DNA from: Atriophallophorus winterbourni
Taxonomy: Eukaryota; Platyhelminthes; Trematoda; Plagiorchiida; Microphallidae
Direction of reading: 5' to 3'
Assembly: GCA_013407085.1 (NCBI GenBank)
Contig: JACCGJ010001431.1
Location: 1-64,000, forward strand
DNA: 64,000 bases
The notes under the pieces were generated by a model, which did no database searches, was not told where the DNA came from, and saw nothing but the letters and a program-made list of their open reading frames with translations. This document shows positions 55,265-64,000 of the stretch, piece after piece. Within the stretch, counting starts at the first letter, position 1. Every line of letters starts with the position of its first letter. The translations under genes and the position numbers were made by a program.

Positions 55265-56463
55265 ATTAAGAATCAAGAATCAAGATTTATGGTGATAAAA
55301 GCTAATGCTTTACACGTACCATTGGATTACAACTATTGCAAAAAGAAAAATTTAATCAAAATCACATTGTTAATATTTTTCTGGGATCATGTTGCTTCAA
55401 TACACCGGGCCAAATTCAGGGTTTTGTTTGACGTATGCATCCAATTTCGATTTGAAAACACCAATTGTCGTTGCATTCACAACATCTTGCGGTAGCGCAT
55501 TTCATAGAAAGCAGATACGCACAGAGAAGAAATAGCGACGACAATCAAGTCTTGAGTGCGGTATTTCGAGGCAACACGAGTGACTGCGTGTATTTCGAGG
55601 GTAGTTTACTTTTATTAGTTCGCTAAGCGGATGGTTTTCGATCCGCAGTATCTTGTAAGCCAGAATCAGGTCGATCCTCATTCGTCTTCGTGTAAAATCA
55701 CGCAAACCAAGGATGGCCATTCGCTCTTGATACGGGACCCGCTGCATCCCTTCCACTAACTTTGTAGCTTTGTGGTATATTCGATCCAGGATCTCGATGT
55801 CTTTACGCAACCACGGTGCCCAGGCTGGGATCAAATAATCCATCGTTGGATGGATGTAAGTATTTAAAATTCGAGGAATTGTTTTGGGTGAGAACCGTCC
55901 GAAAATTCTTCTCAGAATTCCTAATATACCACATGCCCGATTAAACACTTTTCTACAATGCATACTCGGTTTCAGGTTATTAGTTATCCAAATTCCGAGG
56001 TCCTTTTCAGCGGTGGTCCAATTTAGGATGTCATGGCCTAGATGGTATGTATATTCGCAGTTACGGCCAAGCTGTAACATATGACATTTACGTAGGCTGA
56101 AAGGCATTTGATTCTCTAGAGACCAGCGATACAGAGCATCCAAGTCGTTTTGCAGCATTAAACAATCTTCATTAGATCGGATTTGCTTCCATATTTTAAT
56201 GTCATCTGCAAAAAGAACGAGCTTGCATCGCACTATTTCAGGTATATCATTTATATATAAGAGGAAAAGAATAGGTCCGAGCACTGAACCTTGAGGCACC
56301 CCGCTCGTGACATCGATACTTTTCGACAATACTCCGTCAATGCGAATTCGCACGCGCCGATCGGTCAGATAATCTGTTAGCCACGATAGTAAGTTACATG
56401 TTATTCCATATCGCACTAGCTTTTGCAGAAGCAATCTGTGGTCGACCTTGTCAAATCCTTTGA
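55265..56463 (-). mobile_element. CR1-like LINE, RT domain and 3' end, best-preserved RT
   Basis: The 310-codon frame (56434-55502) spans RT from F-D-K-V-D-H (just upstream) through L-T-D-Y-L-T-D-R-R, S-G-V-P-Q-G-S-V-L-G-P-I-L-F and the catalytic L-F-A-D-D-I-K-I-W to R-R-Y-F-F-S-V-R-I-C-F-L. It ends where the family's conserved Trp codon has become TGA. The frame stays open after that TGA for about 35 codons, so one nonsense change is the only visible break in the C-terminal half. The 3' UTR ends at about 55265 with a (TCTTGAT)n tail. 5'-truncated at 56463. Confidence 0.9.
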
Positions 56464-56835
56464 AATATCAATATAACAAGCACAAGATACATCGCGATGT
56501 TATTTTCACCTATAAAATTGTGTTTACCGGAGGGCAGCCACTAAGACGCTTATATCAAGAAAATTATATTACGAACGTGGGGGAATGTGACGCGCGGACA
56601 TGCGCTACCCCTTTACACTCCAAATTGGCCTATTGAATCCGAATCTCAACCTGTTATGGACTCTTCGCGCCCAGGTACCTTCAAAGCGAAGTTCTGCCTA
56701 TATATGCAAAAGAACTTTACACACGAGCCATAATTTTGATATACTCGTTATAGGCTATTATTTGCCATATTTTAATTCATACCTTAATCCTGTGGTGTTG
56801 TAAGCGTTGGCTTTTTTATAAATACATCCAAGAAT
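56464..56835 (+). mobile_element. LINE C-terminal scrap and 3' end
   Basis: H-R-D-V-I-F-T-Y-K-I and Q-P-L-R-R-L correspond to the R-G-D-L-I-L-x-Y-K-I and H-P-L blocks. The end near 56800-56835 has a CAAGAATCCTTGAATCC tail. It abuts the previous element in opposite orientation. Confidence 0.6.
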
Positions 56836-56839
56836 CCTT

Positions 56840-59440
56840 GAATCCTAGTTAACTGCTTCAATTTAAGCATCCGGGGTAAAGAGATGCTACTTAAGTTGCT
56901 ATCCCGCCACACTTTCAAGTTTCGCGTAACCAACATCTAACTTGTAAACCTGGTGAATGCCAACAGTTAGAATCTGTTAGATCAGTGTTAGTGAAGTCGA
57001 GGTGAGTAAAGTAACGTTGAGGTCTGATGCGTTCGAAAGTATTCCGCGTTACTAGTTGCAATATGTGACTTTCCTGAGCCACACTGAGGACATACACTTC
57101 TTTTTGAACTATCCTAGTCTCTGGTAAACCATGGAAAGCGAAAATGAAGAATGGATTTTCAGTGGATTTGAAAAACCATGTTTTTATTTGAATGTTATTA
57201 TTTCCTCTGACTGTTGGTGTTTTTATAAAAGGGGTTATCGTTTTATTATATTCTGACGAATATTGCCCTAATAATATCGATAGTATAAAAAATACAGTCC
57301 TCGAAAACCGGTATATCGAAGATCACTAATACTGACGTATGATGGAAATATATTTTTGTAATCCACAGTTGGCTGTTGGGACTGTTATTATTAGGGTACA
57401 CTGGACCAATGCTTACGCACTGATATATTAGAATGCAGCATCACAAATGATCTGATTTCAACTACAGGGCAAGATGTTTGATTGTCTCAATAATATTTTT
57501 GAATGTACCCAGTTCACGCCTTATTATGATGCAGAATTTGAGTCAAGCAAATTTCCCATCTGTGTCTATGTCATCCTTGGTTATCTATGGTTTCAAACTG
57601 CCTTGTTGCTCTCTCTACCACCATTTGCACTGTCCTTGAAACCTATCTTTCCACGACCACCCGATTAGCGTCAATATTGTGAGGTCATCAGTGGATCCGG
57701 GGTGATGGGGTTAAAAGCACAGCAAAATCCATAATATATTCAGTTTTAACTTTTTATTCACAAGCCAACACTGAGGTTACACGAAAGAATCACCACTCTC
57801 AGAACGAAGAATTACTTCCGCTTGGTTGTTGTTGGATCGTTAGGTTGTCTAGCAATGGTATTTTACTTGATGATGGTGATGCAATAAGACTGTCAGAACA
57901 TGTTATGTGGGCGCTCAAATCGTGGATTAAATTAATACCATCTACGCAATGCATTTTGCATTTTCCTCCCATTGCACGTGATACAAAATCATCGTCATCT
58001 AAATGAACCAATTTTCAACCAAACCTCGGGAGCTTTTCTGTCGAAAAATTCCGTGTTGACACCTGATTACTGAAAACCAACAGTGATTTCGTTATCCAAT
58101 AGTTCTGGGAAATAATTCGTCTTGTCATACATTTTTCACCAACATTTACCACTACATGTACTACGTGCTATTATTTTTGTTCCTTCTCTGGAGAGCCTGA
58201 ATCAAATTTGAAAATGTGATTCTTTGGAATTTTATATGTTTATTTTATAGCATCCTATAGCTACTCGAATTTTATCATAACTCTTGAATCTTAATGGTAC
58301 ATCGCAGCATTTTGTGGACGCTAACATCCACTGGGATTCCAACTGGTTATATGAGATTAATTGTAATTGTTGGTACATCCGGCAGGAGTAAACTATCTTC
58401 AACGGTGAATAATTCAGATTCACAATTTTGATTTAGAGGGATTGAACAAGCATAATCTTGTACGCATGTACCAACAGTACATTTCCGTTCCTGTCGGTAT
58501 ACAGTTTGAATACTTATTAAATTAACCACTAAATGATTTGACGATTTTAAGTTTTGGCTGGTTTTCCTGGTGGCTTCTGTTCCTTCGGTTTATGGTTGGT
58601 CAACTCAGTCTCTTTATTAATAAAACTAGCAAAACGTGTTCATTATCCACTGATGTGCATCTACATCAGAAAAATTTATAGTAGACGTTCATGATGCCAA
58701 ATAATTCACACTAATCGACTTCGCATTCTACTGGGTATTTTCTCATAATTTCCTGTTTTTACCAAAGACAATACAAATCGCCAGTGGTTTCCTCGAATGT
58801 TCGTATTTATCTCAATCCTAGTTCTCATATCCAGCTATGTTGTTTGCCACACTATTCTACTCAACGTCCAGCTAATTCACATCAATCAAACGGAGTGTCT
58901 TGTTAACAGTGCATCATCGTTGACAATCTATTAACTGGATCAAGGACAAGGCTTGAAAGGACTAATTCCAGAACAAAATTTTGGTGTGCAACTCAAAATC
59001 TTCTTGTTTCTCGGACGTTACTCCACTGTCTCCCAACTTGTTTAATGCAGCGTAACGTCAGCGAACTCTTCACGGAAACGGAAAACTCGATCTTATTTTC
59101 GACAAACGAGAGATCAGAATACACAGAAATTATGTGTATTTCAAATTTGTGTGTTATTAATCAACCAGAGAGAACATATTGTTTCAAATTAAAGTGAGGG
59201 TCAATGTTATGGTTGTATGCCGCTGTTAAATATGGTTTGTACAGCAAATCACGTTGTTCGTGTAATGAATCAAAATGTAATTCGTGGCCAAGCGCTCAAG
59301 ATGCCTTGAAACTACCAAATTATAGTGTTACTTAGATCCTTAATCAATTCTAAACGTCTTGAGAACTTGATGTGAATGTGAGCGGCACGATACTGAGTGT
59401 CAATATGTTTCGTAACTCAGGACTCATAAATCAGACAGTT
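56840..59440. other. No gene recognised
   Basis: AT-rich. The hammerhead-family 3' end GAATGTGAGCGGCAC occurs near 59374. Small frames lack motifs. Confidence 0.5.
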
Positions 59441-59449
59441 TTATGCTCA

Positions 59450-59870
59450 AAAAAGCAGTAAGCTTAACAATAACCACAGGATGACGAGGTATATGGAGTA
59501 AAAATATAAAATTTCTCAAAACTTAATAGGGACAGTCACGTACCGCATGGTTCGTCATAGACTTATCCAGTTTAGAAGCGAAAACCGCAACCCAGTCCGA
59601 GCGTGTGATTTCTTCAAGCAAAATGTTCCAAGTGAAACAAGTTCTTACCGAGAAAAAATTAAGACGTATATCCAATCGAGAATGCGGAATGCGTAAAGCC
59701 TTTGGATGTTTTCGTGTTCGAGTAAGGCCATTGGGCTTTAGCAACGCTGTTGTATTACTCGAGGAAGCATCGCAGCTTCTGATGTGAATTACGCGGGAAG
59801 TGTTAGTGAATCTGCCCTTGGCTCAAGCTTCTACTTTAATCTCATTACTGCAGAAATATTCATAACGGGA
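59450..59870 (-). mobile_element. CR1-like LINE C-terminus and 3' end
   Basis: The 73-codon frame has R-I-P-H-S-R-L-D-I-R-L-N-F-F-S-V-R-T-C-F-T-W-N. The 3' UTR contains the family's TAACCACAGGAT string (+ strand). Confidence 0.75.
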
Positions 59871-59889
59871 TAATCTCAAAACTAACTAT

Positions 59890-60535
59890 TAATTGGCTTC
59901 AGTCTACTCAAACTGGTATTAAGGAGAATTTCGCCCAAGATATTCTACCGAATCATTAATACATACTTGAGGCCACTCATGGAATACGTGTGCAGTCAAG
60001 GTCTCCGTGGCTCAAGAAGGATGTTGAACTTATACAGCTAATTTTCACCGCTCAACAATACTAGTTCTCAGCATCCGAAAAAATCCTTATAAAGAAAGAA
60101 TAGTTCAACTGAATCTGTTCGACTTTCCTTATCGACGAATAAGACGAGACATTATCCAACTTTACAAAATATTCAATACCCGGAACCACAGGATTTATAC
60201 GCGCGAAGGGATACGAGAAATTATCGGATCCATGAATATGTGCTGGTGGTACCTCATTCCCTCCTGAACTGTGGAAGGTATTTTTATTCTGTCCATGTCT
60301 GTTTTATTTGGAACAATTTACATTCTACTGTAGCTCACTCCACTAGCTTGCATGATTTTAAAACGAAATTAGACAAAGTTTTTTTGAATTATTCGTTTCC
60401 CGAACACTTATATACTACTTAATCTAATTCCTTATATTGTTTTATACACTTACATTTCAATTTTCCTATCCTATGGTTATTGTTAATCTTGTTGCTTTTT
60501 AGACCATTAAAAACATTGAATGACCTTGAATTGCG
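59890..60535 (+). mobile_element. CR1-like LINE C-terminus and 3' end, frameshifted
   Basis: S-P-W-L-K-K-D-V-E-L, F-P-Y-R-R-I-R-R-D-I and (60240-60422) V-P-H-S-L-L-N-C-G-R-Y-F-Y-S-V-H-V-C-F-I-W-N. The 3' end is TTTTTAGACCATTAAAAAC and TTGAATGACCTTGAA. Confidence 0.8.
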
Positions 60536-60539
60536 TGGC

Positions 60540-61915
60540 GATTCTGCATTTTCTATTTAAAATGCTTATCTTCTTTTCACCACCACCAATTTCATTCACA
60601 AATTTCAGTCTCGAACACGCTTAATATGTAGTCATCGGATATGCTGTACACAAAACTAGATCTTCAACTCCGCAAACAACGCCGTTCGACGAAATTTTAT
60701 CCTGGTCATCCCGGTTTTGTAATCCTGAAATTTCTTTACAATATTTCATAAATCTTTGTGCCAAAGTACGCGACGACTCCTGTAGAAATATTTCGCCATC
60801 TAGGATTAACTCCACAGACCCTAAAAGAAACAAACCTGTCGGGTATCTGTGCGCGATCATTCCAGAATACTTAGCATGCTCTCAACATCTGTATGTTTCA
60901 CATTTATGCGTTTCGTCTTCACATTCTTGGCATTAGGCTTGAACTGAGTTTCCACTTCGCATTCCCTTATACCTTGCACCGTCTTCTGTATTATTATTCC
61001 ACAAAAAATTTCGTCATTTTTAAAGGCATTGAGTTTCTAAAACAATGAGTATTATTACGTCAATCGGTAGCTTTATTTCTTGCGAAGACACCTAAAGATT
61101 TATTTTGAACCCAACGTTCTCTATATGTGGTCAGCTTATTAGTATTCATTTCGTTGAAGCTCCCAACTCAGCCGACAAATTTCTTCTTAAATCTCAATCT
61201 TCATCTACTACTGGCACCCAGAACGACTTTATATTGCATGCCACTTGTTTAAAGATATCTTTGCCAAAAGGTGCTTGCCATTGAACAGTTCATGTAGTAT
61301 TTTCGGTTATTTCCGTTTTATTAAGCTTCAACGTAGAGCTGAAATTCCGCATATTTTATAATACCGTTTTTCAATCTTCTTTTTTAAAGAAAAAAACGCG
61401 GTTTTATAGTCTCGATGTATGTGTGTATTTAAATAAAGCAATGTTTCAGTTTGTCAAACACGTTAGAAATTTAAGTGTTCAATTAAATTACAGGACATGT
61501 TACGGTGACCAATGTTGGGAATATGATGTCTATAAAAAGCTTTGTGCAGATAATCCGTTTCAGAGAAACGAAATGTTTTCATTGGAGTTAACTCATGTTA
61601 AACTATACCCTGAGGCGAATATATAATCGAAATATTTCTCGACCACCGCAAGACAAAAATAAAAACCTTTTAACAAGATGCGTGTTCAACAATATCCCAA
61701 GCGACGCACACAAATCAAACAGAATGTTGAAGGCTAACAGTGTACATTTACTCACGATCACTTGCTATCTATTTTGACCGAAGTGCTGACCTATAGCATA
61801 TAGTTCATGCTGTGATGGTCGACGTGGGTCACGTGCTGCAAGGCGCGTACATCGCTGCGATCGATAAAACACGTAGTTCTCACTGCGGTCTGTATGCTGT
61901 GAAACGAAACAAAAA
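60540..61915. other. No gene assigned; one exon-like minus frame
   Basis: A minus frame at 60860-60621 (79 codons) has gene-like codons (V-E-L-I-L-D-G-E-I-F-L-Q-E-S-S-R) after an acceptor-like TTTGTTTCTTTTAG. I do not recognise the protein, and it may be chance. The rest shows nothing. Confidence 0.3.
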
Positions 61916-61921
61916 AGATAA

Positions 61922-62188
61922 GTGATTGAACTATGTTTGTGTAGTCATAATGTAAAGAAATCGCAACAGCTGACTGAGATCGAGATCAATTCAGCGATTA
62001 TGCAACGTCATTTGTGTCGAGTGAACCCTAGGAAATCCCCTGGAGCGGACGGAATCACACCGACTGTACTGAAATCCTGTGGCCAGCAGCTGTGTGAACC
62101 ATTAAGTGGATTGTTTAAACATTCTCTAACTGAAGGAGTGGTGTCAACAAATTGTAATCTTAAAATAAAATTAGAGAAATTTAGTTAG
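61922..62188 (+). mobile_element. LINE RT N-terminal scrap
   Basis: N-P-R-K-S-P-G-A-D-G-I-T-P-T-V-L-K-S-C is the first RT block (NPxKSPGPDGI) of jockey/CR1-type LINEs, followed by L-F-K-H-S-L-T-E-G-V-V. The frame closes soon after. Confidence 0.8.
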
Positions 62189-62869
62189 AGCAAATGGTAG
62201 CAAGATAAGTAAAATATATTCGCACAAAACTGTTTATTAGACAAATGATCACTACACGAACACCGAATACGTTAAAAAAAATTGGCAATGAATCATCAGA
62301 GAATGACAACATTTATTTTGAGACGAAAACTGAAAAAGGAAAAGGATATCCTTGTTTGGGAAACCCTGCCTAAACGGATTCTCGAAGACAAACCTGTGGT
62401 AATTAAACCTGATCATAGACGAGGCAAATGTTCATGCCCTGGGACTTCTGCGTAGCACGAACATTGTATGTACATCAAAGTGATTGCGTTTGCAGCGCCT
62501 TGCAACTGAGGTATTTTAATGAATCACTATAACACTTTGGAGTCCTCATTCGATAAATTTGGCGAATGCCAACCGTCGACGAGCCAAATGAAGTGGGAAT
62601 CAAATTCAAACAATTCGTATCCATCAAACCCGACGGTGGCTTAATACAACTAGTAATCTGTGAACAGATAATGTTTTATAGAAACGCGCTAAATACGCAG
62701 AATTGTTGCTACAAGAGTAGATTAGTTATAGAAATTCGACCGGCTTGCAATGGATTAGCTGACGACTTTCAACCAAATGCAACAGGCAACGCATTTGTTG
62801 AAATTTATATTGTCTTGGCGACAGCTAAATTTTTGACAAATGTAGACAATTAAGTCCTGATATCTCTTA

Positions 62870-62980
62870 TATGTCAACGTGTAGCATCTTAATGGTTGCA
62901 TTTTCGATTGCGCTATCGCTTTTGTAAAGCTATATGCTTTTTAGACCATTAAAATTGAATTGAATTGAATTGAATATATT
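62870..62980 (+). mobile_element. CR1-like LINE 3' end with (TTGAA)n tail
   Basis: GCTTTTTAGACCATTAAAAT is followed by several TTGAA units, as in the copy at 60480-60535. The 95-codon frame just upstream (62566-62853) has no recognised motif. Confidence 0.7.
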
Positions 62981-62984
62981 TTTT

Positions 62985-64000
62985 CAAGCCCCTACAAAAT
63001 CACTTATATATTTTCACCTTCAATTCCAAAACAGTGGAATTAGTAATAAGCCTAACATTGCATCGAAGGATTTCTGCAAAGCTGAAAAACTACCATTGAC
63101 AACTAAGCGTGACCGAATGCATCATATTTGCGGTAGCGGCCATGTCCAAAAAAGATGAGATTCGCTGGCAGCACAGTTAATGCACAGTTCGACTTGTAGA
63201 CAATCCGGTCAGATTGAAATTAGCGACGCAATGTTCCATGTAGCCGCCTGTCTGTGTTGGCAAGTGACTCACACCGCGATATTCTCCAGCCCGTCGTTCC
63301 CAATTTTTGGACGCACAAGGAAGTATATCTTGTAGTCCGCCTGACCCGCAACTGTAGACCGATTCGTGTAAGATTTACCGGCCGGTCCAGAGAGAGCGAG
63401 CGAACACGTGCTTGGCGTGCGAGTTTTCGGAAATTGTCACGCTATCTGGGTCAAACAAAACAAAACACAAACAAGCGATGGTCGACCGCTTGCAAAAGCA
63501 ACTTGTCTTACGAGCCATATAGGCTTGAGTAAGAGGTGCTCATGCTTTATATTGTGAGCGCTGTTAGATCGGTTGAAATGGTTTCTAATCTGCACAGTGT
63601 AAAAAATGATCACGGTAAAGATTTATTGAATTGCGGTATTAAATGCATTAAAACTCGTGCAATGCAATGTTTACGGAAGAATTTTACTAAAGTTGGTGTG
63701 CCATGTTGCAAACACGGGTTAATTTCTGGTATACGCGTATGCTGTAAATCAATGTATAAATCAAAATTCGTCTTCACTTAGAATCTGATTTTCTAAATGC
63801 AATGATTGTTTCTGTTCTTATTCCAACGTCAACAACGTTGACGCAAGTGTAAACCTCGCAAATTGCTCTCTATATCGTTTCGTCATACCTCTATGGATCA
63901 AAGTTACATTCCTCGGCTAACATACGGCATCAAACAGAGGAAGAAATACAATGAATAAAGGCAATAAAATGCATAACTTTACTGAGATTGGTTTCAATAG
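62985..64000. other. No gene recognised
   Basis: Small + frames (63254-63532 and 63536-63781) lack family motifs and clear splice borders. Confidence 0.4.

Noticed and set aside
1..64000. tRNA, rRNA or CRISPR elements
   Set aside because: No cloverleaf with a convincing pair of A and B boxes, no rRNA core strings, and no regularly spaced identical short repeats with unique spacers were seen. Only B-box-like strings in the hammerhead repeat were found.

Overview
This window is nuclear DNA from an animal, most probably a digenean trematode (fluke). Three things point that way. The one clear host gene mixes introns of 36-37 bp with introns of 5-9 kb, a pattern well known in flatworms. The intergenic DNA is crowded with decayed LINEs (CR1-like and RTE-like), Ty3/gypsy fragments and short non-autonomous repeats. 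One repeat family carries hammerhead-ribozyme cores like the schistosome Sm-alpha and Penelope-associated repeats. The species cannot be named from the sequence alone.

The only gene I can assign with confidence is SEC13 on the + strand (17892..35345). It has seven coding exons that join in frame into a 363-residue WD40 beta-propeller protein of the COPII coat, the Nup107-160 complex and GATOR2. All exon junctions have GT..AG borders and the phases agree.

Layout. 1-2.8 kb: a LINE ORF1 with a PHD-like zinc finger (minus) and two RT relics (minus). 2.8-5.2 kb: AT-rich, no gene. 5.2-7.5 kb: a LINE endonuclease scrap (minus) and a LINE RT/3' end (+). 7.5-9.0 kb: a collapsed Ty3/gypsy element with both LTRs. 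9.4-12.5 kb: nested LINEs, an RTE relic and SINE insertions. 12.5-15.4 kb: SINE-A copies and a 344-bp-spaced duplication. 15.6-17.2 kb: a Ty3/gypsy gag-pol relic. 17.9-35.3 kb: SEC13, whose long introns hold SINE-A, LINE and hammerhead repeats. 35.5-64 kb: repeat-rich intergenic DNA with further SINE-A, hammerhead, RTE and CR1-like copies and a few weak, unassigned exon-like ORFs.

The most interesting signal is the hammerhead-repeat family: about ten copies on both strands. One (41191..41232) keeps the full catalytic core, a perfect stem II and a GUC cleavage site. Some copies are arranged with a 214-240 bp period. Second is SINE-A, a 235-bp short element with clear target-site duplications and a 3' tail whose repeat unit differs between copies.

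Most other long open frames are TE remnants or chance ORFs in T-rich, A-poor strands. I give no product for them.
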